The notes under the pieces: generated by a model
Seen by the model: the letters and a program-made list of their open reading frames with translations, nothing else
What the model was told of the DNA's origin: nothing
The model's database searches: none
Assembly: GCA_025928545.1 (NCBI GenBank)
Contig: JAICJH010000055.1
Location: 1-44,789 of the forward strand
DNA from: Bryobacteraceae bacterium
Lineage (GTDB): Bacteria; Acidobacteriota; Terriglobia; Bryobacterales; Bryobacteraceae
DNA length: 44,789 nucleotides
Direction: 5' to 3'
Part shown: in pieces, positions 1-8,510 of the stretch
Layout: every line of letters begins with the position of its first letter
Position numbering within the stretch: position 1 is the stretch's first letter
Made by a program: the position numbers and the translations under genes

Positions 1-3000
1 CGCGCGCCGGTCATGATGCCGGTCTGCAGGTTCAGGTTCTTTTGAAAGCCCTGAGCAGGGTCGTACGTGGTCTGCGTTCCGAGCGCGTTGTACTCCACAT
101 GGTTGAAGACGTTGTACGCTTCCAGCCGCACCTTGATGCCACGGCGTTCGCCGATGCCCTTGACGCGGAACAGCTTTTGGATGTTCATGTCGAAGTTGGT
201 ATAGCCTGGCCGACTCAGCACGCCCGAGCCACCACCCAGGTTTCCGAAGACAGGAGTTGTCCATGCCGTCGTTGCACCGTTGGTGTTAAAGGCGCCTGTG
301 GCCGGCTGCACCATGAACGGATTGTAGTACAGGCCATCAGGTACGTTCACATTGGGCGACCCGACGACGAGCACACGGGCGCCGATGTCAGGCGTACCGG
401 TTGCATCCGGCATGGTCGCGTTCTGAAAATTAACAGTTGGGCTGAACGGCGAGCCGCTCTGGTACGAAGTGATACCGGAGAGCGTCCACTCATCGGTGAC
501 GTAGCCGAGGAACTTGATACCGGCCTTCTTCGCGATGCCAGGCAAGTCGTAGTTATAGTTGATCTGCAGGTTCTGACGGCGATCTGAACCGGCGATGCCG
601 TAGTTGTAGGCGTCATTGTCCGCAACCAGCGAATTGAAGCTGTTGACTTCAAGCGCCTTCGAATACGTGTAGGCGACACCGAACGCCAGGCCTCGCGACA
701 GGCGGCGATTTGCCGAGGCCGTGAGAGCGTTGTAGTTCGACGAGAAATCCTGAATATGCATATTGACATTTCCCAAGGAAGGGAATTTTGTGCGGAGGAA
801 CTGATCGGGCAGTGAGTTGCCCTGCAGGCTGGTGCCTGTGGGGCAGGGCGTAGCCGTACAGGCGCCGAATACCGGGTTCACATTCGCCTGGTTAAACGGA
901 TACCGCGTGCCTACGGGTATCGCGTTCAGGTTACGGAACGCATTTTGGCTTTGGCTGCCGTACTGGTTGTAGCCCCAGTTACCGGTGTAGCCAATATCGA
1001 CAGTAAAGGAGCGGCCAATGGTCCGCTGCACGTCGAGGCTGGCATTGCGAACACCATCCCACTTCATCTGTTCCTGTGGCCATGCGGTAATGTTCTGCGG
1101 TCCAAGGATCTGCTTAGTGCTGGTCGCATTGGCGATATCGCTGATCGAGGTGTAGAAGACCGTCGGGTTGTACAGCAGCGGCGGCAGGCCGGTCTGGTTG
1201 GTGGCGGCATTGGTGTCGAGCCGGTTATAAAACACGCCGAAACCACCTTTCAGCGACGTTTTGCCATTGCCGGAAACATCCCAGGCGAAACCGGCGCGGG
1301 GAGCAGCCACCAGATAGCGCTGGCTGTAAAGCTCCGACGGGTTACCGGGCGAACCGACAATGTAAAAGCCGTCGGCGGGATCGCCGCTGTTGGGAACATA
1401 CTGACCCCGATAAGCGGAAGGCGCGAGCGCGCCTGTCAGCGGATCTTTGGTGACCTGGTTAGACGCTGAGCAGGTGCCAGGCCCAGCGGTCTGGGGAGCG
1501 CCGGCCTTGCAGGCCGGGACGTAAAGACGCGGAGCTTTCTTCGGGTCATAACGGGCCGGATCGAAGTTAACAAAGGTACCTGAAGTGTCATGCTGCGGCG
1601 ACTGGTGAGAGAAGCGAACGCCCAGATCGAGGGTTACACGCTTGCTGACACGCCAGTTGTCCTGGACGTAGAATTCCGTTGTCCAGAACACATCGTTGTA
1701 CACCGTGCGGCCGGTCCATTGAGAGAACTGGTCGAGGTTCCCCAGCATAGCGTTGGCGTAGCCGTTGCCGGCGTCAAGCGAGTTATTGCCGTCGGGCGAG
1801 AAGTTGTAATTGCCCTGATACTGGCCCTGCATATGGGGCTGCTTTTTGGAATTGTACTCCGCAAAAAGGCCGGCTTTGAGCGTGTGCTTGCCGGCGATCT
1901 TATTGAGATTATCCTGGAAACTCCAGACGTCGTTCAACGCCACGGTATTACCAGCCGAGGTATTGCTGCGGCCATAGCTCATGCAACTTCCGCCACCGCA
2001 GTTGCCGAACGAAAACGTAGGCATCAGGTTGTAGTAGGCGTTGATGCCAACCAGAGCTTTGGACGGGTCGTTTTGGGGGATCGGGAACAGAAGCGGCGGA
2101 TTATTGACCAACGAACGGTCCTGCGCCTTGTAGTTGTCGAGAGGATAGAAGGACCAAGCACCGTATTGCTTGCCGAACGTGAACTCGTTGATCAGTGTTG
2201 GCGTGAAGGTGTATGTGGCGGATGCCCCGTAGCTATGTCCGGGCTGGGCATTATCGATCGCTCCCGGCCCGGATTTTCCGAGCTTCCCACCCGTTCCGTC
2301 TGAGAACTGCACCCCTTGGTATTGCTGAGGGAAATCATCGTAGTCATTGAGGTAGCGGAAAAATCCATTCAGCTTGGAAGTCACATAGACGTCCCCGCGA
2401 ATCACGTCATTCCGGCGGGGATGCGCATTGCCAACGGTTTCCTTGAAGTTGACGATATTAGCCTGGTTACCGGTACCGACTGTGTTTGGCAACGGGAAGA
2501 AGGCCAGCATTGCGGGACCGACGCCGGTGGGATCGAGGCGCGAGAGCGGAATTTTGTTACCGGGAAAACAAGCGGCGGCATTGGTGCTGCTGCAAGTGAG
2601 ACCTGCAGCGATCTGAAGCGGATCCTTAATCAGGCTCAGAGCGCCATTATTGGCGAAGGTCTGCGAGAAATCACCGGTACGCTCAAGCGCCGTTGGAGTG
2701 TATTTCACCTGAGAACCGGCGTTCAGAAACTGGCGAGTCCATTCCTGCGATGCGAAAAAGAACAGACGCTTCTTGTCTTTATTGAAGTGCTTCGGAATGT
2801 AAACAGGGCCGCCGATGGCATACGTCGATACATTGTACCGGTATTGCGGCCGAGTGATCCCGTTGAAATTGTTGCTCCAGGAGTTGGCGTCGAACTCTTC
2901 ATGGCGGTGGTTCCAGTTGCCGCTGCCGTGGAATTCCTGCGTACCGTTCTTGGTGGCCACCGTGATGGTGCCGCCGGAATTCCGTCCAAATTCCGCCTGA

Positions 3001-3677
3001 TAATTCGAGGTCAGGACCCTGAGTTCCTGAATTGAATCCATGTTCGGCTCAACATGGACCTGAGCGTTATTGCCTGTATCCATGTCGCCGATACCGTCCA
3101 CCGTGAAGTTCACGGCAGAGCGGTTTCCGTTGATGACGATACCGCCGAGACTTGTGTTTTGGGTCGTGTTGCGATTACTGTTGTTCGTATCGATGATTCC
3201 GGGAATCAGCGCCATGTAACCGAACAGATCGCGGCCCTTCAGCGCCACGCTTAACAGCTGATCGCCCGTAACGGTGGCCGATTTCTCCATCGTGGTGAGC
3301 TGGATGGCGGGGCCCTCCGCCGTGACCGAGACGGTATCCGTCTGTGAGCCGATCTGCATGGGCACGCGGCCAAGATCGCGGGTGGATTGCGCGTCAACAG
3401 TGATCTGCTTGCCCGTGTAAGTCTTAAAACCTGGCGCCTTGATCGTGATCGAGTAGGTACCCGGGGGAATGGCGTTGAAGCGGAATGTGCCATCCGGCTC
3501 GGTATCCATAGTGCGGGTCGCTCCGGTCTCATTACTGAGCAGAGTGACAGGCGCTTTGGCTATCGCAGCATCCTGCGGATCGACGACAGTGCCGGTTAAG
3601 GCGCTGGTTATGCCCTGACCGTAAACGGATGCACAGCACAGTGCCAGCGCCAGCAAACTTTGCGTTAGATATTTCAA
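1..3677 (-). CDS. Oar-like TonB-dependent receptor, 3' end beyond window
   Basis: An open frame of 1,225 codons runs leftwards off the window edge without a stop. It begins with a signal peptide (LKYLTQSLLALALCCASVYG), then a carboxypeptidase-regulatory-like beta domain (about residues 25-110, TGTVVDPQDAAI and GTYSITIKAPGF), a plug-like region with VNGNRSAVNFTVDGIGDMD and FGRNSGGTITVATKNGT, and a long beta-barrel rich in aromatic strands. This order is that of the large Oar-like outer-membrane receptors abundant in Acidobacteriota, thought to import oligosaccharides or other bulky ligands with TonB energy. The last visible residues (QGFQKNLNLQTGIMTGA) resemble the penultimate part of such barrels, so probably only 10-20 residues are missing. 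The start is a TTG preceded by AGGAG 10 nt upstream; no ATG fits. The ligand cannot be read from sequence. No frameshift was found in the stretches translated. Confidence 0.9.
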   Translation of the reverse strand, partial: MKYLTQSLLALALCCASVYGQGITSALTGTVVDPQDAAIAKAPVTLLSNETGATRTMDTEPDGTFRFNAIPPGTYSITIKAPGFKTYTGKQITVDAQSTRDLGRVPMQIGSQTDTVSVTAEGPAIQLTTMEKSATVTGDQLLSVALKGRDLFGYMALIPGIIDTNNSNRNTTQNTSLGGIVINGNRSAVNFTVDGIGDMDTGNNAQVHVEPNMDSIQELRVLTSNYQAEFGRNSGGTITVATKNGTQEFHGSGNWNHRHEEFDANSWSNNFNGITRPQYRYNVSTYAIGGPVYIPKHFNKDKKRLFFFASQEWTRQFLNAGSQVKYTPTALERTGDFSQTFANNGALSLIKDPLQIAAGLTCSSTNAAACFPGNKIPLSRLDPTGVGPAMLAFFPLPNTVGTGNQANIVNFKETVGNAHPRRNDVIRGDVYVTSKLNGFFRYLNDYDDFPQQYQGVQFSDGTGGKLGKSGPGAIDNAQPGHSYGASATYTFTPTLINEFTFGKQYGAWSFYPLDNYKAQDRSLVNNPPLLFPIPQNDPSKALVGINAYYNLMPTFSFGNCGGGSCMSYGRSNTSAGNTVALNDVWSFQDNLNKIAGKHTLKAGLFAEYNSKKQPHMQGQYQGNYNFSPDGNNSLDAGNGYANAMLGNLDQFSQWTGRTVYNDVFWTTEFYVQDNWRVSKRVTLDLGVRFSHQSPQHDTSGTFVNFDPARYDPKKAPRLYVPACKAGAPQTAGPGTCSASNQVTKDPLTGALAPSAYRGQYVPNSGDPADGFYIVGSPGNPSELYSQRYLVAAPRAGFAWDVSGNGKTSLKGGFGVFYNRLDTNAATNQTGLPPLLYNPTVFYTSISDIANATSTKQILGPQNITAWPQEQMKWDGVRNASLDVQRTIGRSFTVDIGYTGNWGYNQYGSQSQNAFRNLNAIPVGTRYPFNQANVNPVFGACTATPCPTGTSLQGNSLPDQFLRTKFPSLGNVNMHIQDFSSNYNALTASANRRLSRGLAFGVAYTYSKALEVNSFNSLVADNDAYNYGIAGSDRRQNLQINYNYDLPGIAKKAGIKFLGYVTDEWTLSGITSYQSGSPFSPTVNFQNATMPDATGTPDIGARVLVVGSPNVNVPDGLYYNPFMVQPATGAFNTNGATTAWTTPVFGNLGGGSGVLSRPGYTNFDMNIQKLFRVKGIGERRGIKVRLEAYNVFNHVEYNALGTQTTYDPAQGFQKNLNLQTGIMTGA

Positions 3678-3697
3678 TTTTATGAAGCTCCTCTTGG

Positions 3698-3721
3698 GCT
3701 CCTGGAATACGCACCAGGAGC
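3698..3721 (-). promoter_or_regulatory. Leader hairpin that could compete for the receptor's ribosome site
   Basis: In the receptor mRNA leader, GCTCCTGG and CCAGGAGC form an 8-bp stem around an 8-nt loop. The true ribosome site about 20 nt downstream (AGGAGC in minus-strand sense, near 3686-3691) repeats the last six bases of the second arm. The first arm could therefore pair with either element, giving two exclusive folds. The repeat and complementarity are visible; a regulatory role is inference. Confidence 0.4.
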
Positions 3722-3783
3722 GACATTAAACAGATCGGTCAACACATCCGGCGGACACCAAATGGTTTGAGTGGATTGTGTGA

Positions 3784-3812
3784 ATTTATCATATGGAAAG
3801 CCTGCGAGTCAA
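3784..3812 (-). promoter_or_regulatory. Putative sigma-70 promoter of the receptor gene
   Basis: Minus-strand TTGACT (3807-3812) and ATAAAT (3784-3789) are separated by 17 bp, an almost consensus spacing. It would give a leader of about 100 nt that contains the hairpin at 3698-3721. The surrounding 3678-3897 gap holds no other gene. Confidence 0.5.
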
Positions 3813-3897
3813 TACTCGTTTCATAATACGCAATCCCGGTTCCCCTTGACGCCCCAGGGGTCCAGTGCTCCGGATTCACCTGAATCATGCCGGAGTT

Positions 3898-5706
3898 TTA
3901 TCGAGCTGGAGGGTTTTTCGGCGCTGCCGGCGGCGTGGGGCGACGCATAAAAGACTGCTTTTTGACGATGCCTGAGCCTTCGCGAATGACGACAAACTGA
4001 TCGGCGGCGACATCGGCAACCGTCTCATCTTTTCCGTTGGGCCAGCGGACATTGAGAGTGACTTTTTTCTCAGCGCCTAACCCGAAATGAAGGCGGCGAT
4101 CGTTGGCGGATAAGTAAGATGCCTGGGCAAGGACGGCCTGGACCTGCCTGCGCGCGCCGTAGATTGCGGTAACGTTGGCGCCGATGGCGCTTCGATTGGA
4201 TTGCACGCCTTCGAGCAGGACCTTGATCCAGTGGTTGGTTCCGGTGATGTCGTTACGCAACAGCGTGGGCGGTTCGTTGAGATTGACGATGAGGATATCG
4301 AGATCGCCATCGTTATCGAAGTCGCCGAACGCCAGGCCCCGGCTGGAGTGGCGCTCCCCGATCCCTGGGCCAGCCTCGCCGTTGACCAGTTCCTCAAACC
4401 TGCCCTCGTCGAGGTTGCGGAACAGGAGGTTGGGCGTTTTATAGGGTGCGGAGGGCAATTGCCGCTCCAATTCGGGCGAGACCATACCGGTGGTGGTAAA
4501 GAGGTCGGGCAGACCATCATTGTCGAGATCGACGATGCCGGTTCCCCAGCAGACGAAGCGCGTCTCTACGCCGAGGCGGGCCGATGCGGTCGCATCGCGA
4601 AAGCTGCCCTTTCCGTTGTTCTTATAGAGGACCGCCGTGTCTCCGCTGAAGTGGGTCTTGAAGATATCCAGGCTGCCATCGTTGTCGTAATCGCCAATGC
4701 CGAGGCCCATACCGGACTGGGCTTTTGCATCTTCGCTGAGGGCAACGCCGCTTTCGAGGCCCTGCTCGGTAAAGGTGCCGTCGTGGTTGTTCCGGAAGAA
4801 GAGACTGGGGGAGGTATCGCAGGCAACGTAGATATCAGGCCAGCCATCGTTGTCAAAGTCCGCCGCGGTGGCCGTCAGGCCATACCCTGGGGGCACGGCC
4901 CCTACGCCCGACTTTTCGCTCACGTCGGTGAAGGTGCCATCGCCGTTATTGTGATAGAGACGGCAGCTATCCTGAGCGATGCCCAGCGGTCCGCAGAAGA
5001 TCGGGAGGCCGTGGAAGTTGCAGTTTGGATCTTTCAGCCGGGCGGGGATTTTTTCCATGTCGAAAACGAGGTAGTGGCAGACAAAAAGGTCGAGTTTGCC
5101 GTCGCGGTCGTAATCGATCCAGGTGCAGCCGGTGGCATAGTGCGATTCGGGGCGCAGCAGGCCGGCGGGTTTGGTGACGTCGGTAAAAGTGCCGTCGCCG
5201 TTGTTGTGGAACAGGATGTTCTGGCCCCAGCAGGTGATGAAGACGTCGTCGAAACCGTCGTTGTCATAGTCGGCGACGGTGATACCGGCGGCCCAGACGG
5301 CGCGGCCAAGACCGGAGCCTTTCGTGACGTCGGTGAAGGTGCCGTCGCGGTTGTTTTTGTAGAGGCGGATGATGGCATCGGCGGGCACGTCGCCGGTGAG
5401 GCGGCTGCCGGTGAGGAGAATAATGTCCTGCCAGCCGTCGTTGTCGTAATCGATGAAGGCGACGCCGCAGCCCATGGTTTCGAGGAGGTAGTCGGCATGG
5501 CCGGGAGTGCCGTAGACGACCGGCTGTCGCAATCCTGCCTGCCTTGCGACGTTGGTGAATTTCGCGTTCCAGGGCTTGCCGGAGAGCTTTGCACGCGGAG
5601 CCGCAGTGACGCTGCGCGACCCCATGCCACCCATCTGAGCGGGTAAGCGAGGCTCCGGGAGCGCGAGGTAACCGAGCGGGAGGGAAAGCAGTTGACGCCT
5701 TGTCAT
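3898..5706 (-). CDS. Exported CRTAC1-family FG-GAP/VCBS beta-propeller protein with UnbV domain
   Basis: 602 residues. The N-terminus MTRRQLLSLPLGYLAL resembles a twin-arginine export signal. The body (about 50-480) carries at least seven calcium-loop motifs of the DxDxDG type spaced along propeller blades (DYDNDGWQD, DYDNDGFDD, DYDRDGKLD, DFDNDGWPD, DYDNDGSLD, DLDNDGLPD, DFDNDGDLD). The C-terminal part (about 490-580, TNHWIKVLLEG through LNVRWPNGKDE) matches the ASPIC/UnbV domain. The family is extracellular or periplasmic and probably adhesive or glycan-binding; no enzymatic residues are recognised. It lies upstream of the Oar-like receptor gene on the same strand, with a 220-bp gap containing a separate promoter, and diverges from the TPR gene. 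A minus-strand TATAAT (5745-5750) sits 39 nt before the start codon. Confidence 0.9.
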   Translation of the reverse strand: MTRRQLLSLPLGYLALPEPRLPAQMGGMGSRSVTAAPRAKLSGKPWNAKFTNVARQAGLRQPVVYGTPGHADYLLETMGCGVAFIDYDNDGWQDIILLTGSRLTGDVPADAIIRLYKNNRDGTFTDVTKGSGLGRAVWAAGITVADYDNDGFDDVFITCWGQNILFHNNGDGTFTDVTKPAGLLRPESHYATGCTWIDYDRDGKLDLFVCHYLVFDMEKIPARLKDPNCNFHGLPIFCGPLGIAQDSCRLYHNNGDGTFTDVSEKSGVGAVPPGYGLTATAADFDNDGWPDIYVACDTSPSLFFRNNHDGTFTEQGLESGVALSEDAKAQSGMGLGIGDYDNDGSLDIFKTHFSGDTAVLYKNNGKGSFRDATASARLGVETRFVCWGTGIVDLDNDGLPDLFTTTGMVSPELERQLPSAPYKTPNLLFRNLDEGRFEELVNGEAGPGIGERHSSRGLAFGDFDNDGDLDILIVNLNEPPTLLRNDITGTNHWIKVLLEGVQSNRSAIGANVTAIYGARRQVQAVLAQASYLSANDRRLHFGLGAEKKVTLNVRWPNGKDETVADVAADQFVVIREGSGIVKKQSFMRRPTPPAAPKNPPAR

Positions 5707-5744
5707 CTTAATTTTGGGGCGCTTCGGAACCTGTACGTGAAGTG

Positions 5745-5752
5745 ATTATAAA
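5745..5752. promoter_or_regulatory. Shared AT box between divergent genes
   Basis: The 61-bp gap between the divergent CRTAC1 and TPR genes contains one AT-rich stretch that reads TATAAT on the minus strand (5745-5750) and TATAAA on the plus strand (5747-5752). No good -35 is visible for either direction (TTCGGA at 5723-5728, 18 bp away, is the best on plus). Overlapping divergent promoters would be mutually exclusive; this is inference. Confidence 0.3.
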
Positions 5753-5767
5753 CTTTGGAGTGTGCGT

Positions 5768-8026
5768 GTGACGAAGCTGGTACTGACCGCATTGCTATAC
5801 GTGGCCCTGCTTCTGGCTGCGGACGCGGGCGCCGCCAAGCGCGACGCAATTGCGGCCATGCAGCGCGGCGATTACGCGGCGGCCGAGAAGATGCTGCGTG
5901 GTGTGGCCGTTGCACCAGCTGCCGATGGCGAAGCGATGAGCCTGCTCGGCGTGGCGCTCGATTATCAAAAGAAGCTGGCTGAGGCGGGCGAGTTCCACCG
6001 GAAGGCTGTAACGCTGCTGCCTCGTTCCACCGCAGCTCTGACTAACTACGCTAATCATCTGATCTTGGCGGGAGATGCCGGAAGGGCCGAAACCACGTTT
6101 GCGCGGATTGTGGCTATCGATCCGGCCAACAGCGCCGCGAATCGTCAACTGGCGCGAATGGCAGTGGAGCGGAAGAAGGGCGCCGATGCTCTGGGATATC
6201 TGAAACACCTGCGGGATGCGGAGCAGGGCGATCCGGATGTGGAGTTATTGCGGCTTGAGGCGCTTTACCAGACCGGGCAAAAAGGCGAGGCGGATGCGGT
6301 TGCGAACAAGCTTGTGGCTGCTGCGCGGAACGATTTGAATCTGACTGTTGCGGTGGGGCGTGTTCTGACAAATGCGCGACAGTTCGAGGTGGCGGAAAGT
6401 CTTTTTGCGGCGGCGGTGGCGAAGAATCCGGCGCATTTCGATTTGCTGTACAACCTTGGCGTGGTTGCTTTGGATGCGGGTCACGCCGCGCGGGCCAGTG
6501 AGGTGCTGAACGCGGCCTTGCGGCTGCAGCCGGAGAACGTGGACGTCCTTTATAGCCTGGCCTTTGTTTATGACGTGCTGGGACAGAAGGAAGCGGCGGT
6601 TACGCTGCTGGCTCATGCGGCGAAACTTGCGCCTTCGCGGCCGGATGTGCAGAAGCTCCTGGCGAAGGTCACATACGGGCTGAACGCGTTTGACGATGCG
6701 ATGGCGGCGTGGGACCGTTACGTGAAACTGCAACCGGACGACGACGAGGGGCGGCGCGAGCGCGCTCAGGCCGCACTCCGGGTGCAACAGTTTGCGAAGA
6801 GCGTGGCGGACCTGAAGTGGTATGTGTCGCGGCATCCGGCGGATGCAGAGGCGCGCGTGGAGCTGGGTGTATCGCAGAGCAAGATCGATGGCGAGGCGGG
6901 GCTTGCGGAACTCAACCGCGCGCTGCAGTTAAAGCCGGATTTGACAGAGGGGCACGCGGCGCGTGGCGCTTTGTATTACACGCTGGGGCGTCCCAAAGAC
7001 GCGCTGGCGGATCTGGAGTTCACCGCAGCGCACCGGCCGGACGATGCCGGGAGTCTGGATCGACTTGGCCAGACGTATCAATCGCTGAATCGGCCCGCGG
7101 ATGCGGTTCGTGTCCTGCGAAAAGCGGCTGCACTCGCGAAGGAGGACGCGCAGGTGCAGCTTCATCTGGGTGTGGCGCTGAACGCGGCCGGCGTGACAGA
7201 GGAAGCGAAAGTTGTGATGGAGCGTTTTCGACAGCTGGGTCCGGCGCGTGACGTGTCGGTGCCGGCGGGGCTGGTGGAGTATCTGAGTCTCACGCCGGAA
7301 CAGCAGCGCGCCGACTATCGGGCGCGTGTGGAGAAGGCGGCGAAGGAACAGGTGACGGATGGCGCCGCGCAGGTCCGTTATCTTCAGTTGCTGCTGGAAG
7401 ACGGCAAGACGACGGAGGCGCTGGAGGCGGCGCGCAGGATCGCTGGTTTGAAGCCGGCGACCGGATTGCTTACGGATGCCGGCCAGGCGCTGCTCGAGTC
7501 CGGGCAACTCGCGGCGGCGAAAGAAATTCTGGAACAGATTCCGGAAGCGCAGCGGCCGGGCGTTTATTATCTGTCGCTGGCTGAAACAGGTAACGACGCC
7601 GCGCTGGAACGTGCAATCTCTGCGGCGGCGAAGGAGCCGCAACTCTACCGGCAGATCGTTCGTTTTCTTGTGAAGAATAATCGCTATGCGGAAGCTCTGA
7701 AGGTTTTGGACGGCGCGCCGGAAGATCGCGATTTGCTTCTTCTGAAGACGACGACGCTGGCTATGTCGGGCGATGCGGCGGGCGCGGCGGATTCGGCGGC
7801 GTCACTACAGATGCGATGGCCGGAGTGGCAGGCGGGCTGGATTGTGCGGGGTGCGGCGCTGGCGGCGCAGTCGAAGGTCGAAGAGGCACGCCAGGCGGTG
7901 CAAACGGGCATTCAATTGGGCGCACATAGTGCTGAAACCCGGGCGTTTCTCGATGTTTTGGGGCGTGCTTCGGCGGCGCGGGATTTCATTGCGTTTCTTG
8001 AGCAGAAGCCTGGTGACGAGTGGTAA
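5768..8026 (+). CDS. Exported tetratricopeptide-repeat protein
   Basis: 752 residues from the GTG at 5768. An in-frame GTG at 5762 is less likely because the GGAG at 5757-5760 would then be only 1 nt away, against 7 nt for 5768. A Sec signal (LVLTALLYVALLLAADAGA) is followed by a dozen or more 34-residue helix pairs from about residue 25 to 720 (for example HFDLLYNLGVVALDAGHAAR and ENVDVLYSLAFVYDVLGQKE). TPR arrays are protein-interaction scaffolds; no catalytic domain is present. In Acidobacteriota such proteins often sit beside CRTAC1/UnbV genes, as here, divergently. The partner is unknown. Confidence 0.85.
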   Translation: MTKLVLTALLYVALLLAADAGAAKRDAIAAMQRGDYAAAEKMLRGVAVAPAADGEAMSLLGVALDYQKKLAEAGEFHRKAVTLLPRSTAALTNYANHLILAGDAGRAETTFARIVAIDPANSAANRQLARMAVERKKGADALGYLKHLRDAEQGDPDVELLRLEALYQTGQKGEADAVANKLVAAARNDLNLTVAVGRVLTNARQFEVAESLFAAAVAKNPAHFDLLYNLGVVALDAGHAARASEVLNAALRLQPENVDVLYSLAFVYDVLGQKEAAVTLLAHAAKLAPSRPDVQKLLAKVTYGLNAFDDAMAAWDRYVKLQPDDDEGRRERAQAALRVQQFAKSVADLKWYVSRHPADAEARVELGVSQSKIDGEAGLAELNRALQLKPDLTEGHAARGALYYTLGRPKDALADLEFTAAHRPDDAGSLDRLGQTYQSLNRPADAVRVLRKAAALAKEDAQVQLHLGVALNAAGVTEEAKVVMERFRQLGPARDVSVPAGLVEYLSLTPEQQRADYRARVEKAAKEQVTDGAAQVRYLQLLLEDGKTTEALEAARRIAGLKPATGLLTDAGQALLESGQLAAAKEILEQIPEAQRPGVYYLSLAETGNDAALERAISAAAKEPQLYRQIVRFLVKNNRYAEALKVLDGAPEDRDLLLLKTTTLAMSGDAAGAADSAASLQMRWPEWQAGWIVRGAALAAQSKVEEARQAVQTGIQLGAHSAETRAFLDVLGRASAARDFIAFLEQKPGDEW

Positions 8027-8031
8027 AGGAT

Positions 8032-8174
8032 CACGGAATCTTTAGCCGACCCTGTCGGTTTTGCCGCCAGGACCACATTACCTGGAGCGTCACGCACTTT
8101 AGATTGCTGGTCAGCTGCATACAAATGACGGTCCCGATCCGACTTGCTGCCCGGCAGATCTCGCCGCGCTTCAA
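8032..8174 (-). pseudogene. mazF: Decayed MazF/PemK-family toxin remnant
   Basis: Directly behind the antitoxin gene, with a TTG overlapping its stop as in a coupled toxin-antitoxin pair, the minus strand reads LKRGEICRAAS, then SRIGTVICMQLTSNLK, then after a one-base frame change KVRDAPGNVVLAAKPTGSAK followed by DSVI. These blocks align in order with MazF proteins (start MKRGEIW, then RIxTVIxxxLTSNL, then ADAPGNVLL and KDSV). About 25-30 residues between the first two blocks, and everything after KDSVI, are missing. The gene is therefore broken by an internal deletion, a frameshift and a 3' truncation at the edge of the TPR gene. Identification rests on motif order; the exact deletion size is an estimate. 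Confidence 0.7.
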
Positions 8175-8392
8175 CCGCGATCCTCAGCCTCAAGCGCATC
8201 CAGCCAACCGCGGAGACCCTGTTCGGTAAGGATGGCATCGTCGCCACCTGGCATTGCGATTCGCGCCATATTCCAACGGCTTAGATCAGGGCGTCGAAGT
8301 ACGATGATGGCGACATGCTCGCCCGGCAGAAGCGGAAGCTTTTCCGACGGCCGGAGCACTCCATTCTCATACCTCGCTTCAATCGATCTCAC
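8171..8392 (-). CDS. DUF104/AF2212-type antitoxin
   Basis: 73 residues from a GTG start. The sequence RSIEARYENGVLRPSEKLPL with the following PGEHVAIIVL is the family signature of small AF2212/UPF0165 (DUF104) antitoxins, beta-rich N-terminal domains that bind DNA as dimers, followed by a variable toxin-binding tail (here GGDDAILTEQGLRGWLDALE). The frame is intact. Its partner is the broken MazF-like gene that overlaps its stop codon, so it is now a solitary antitoxin. It may persist by chance, by autoregulation, or by neutralising a related toxin elsewhere; the sequence cannot decide. Confidence 0.75.
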   Translation of the reverse strand: MRSIEARYENGVLRPSEKLPLLPGEHVAIIVLRRPDLSRWNMARIAMPGGDDAILTEQGLRGWLDALEAEDRG

Positions 8393-8510
8393 GACTCAAG
8401 CTACCACGCAGTTGCCGTATGCACAGGGGTTCCTCGATGTTAATGCGTTCGCTACTCAGGTATCGCCCAATTCGGTGCTATGATTTGGCCCCATCTGGAG
8501 CCCGGATGAA

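Noticed and set aside
4201..5646. 481-codon plus-strand open frame antisense to the CRTAC1 gene
   Set aside because: Its translation is a Val/Ala/Glu-rich mirror of the repeated DxDxDG codons on the other strand; the minus-strand protein has clear family domains.
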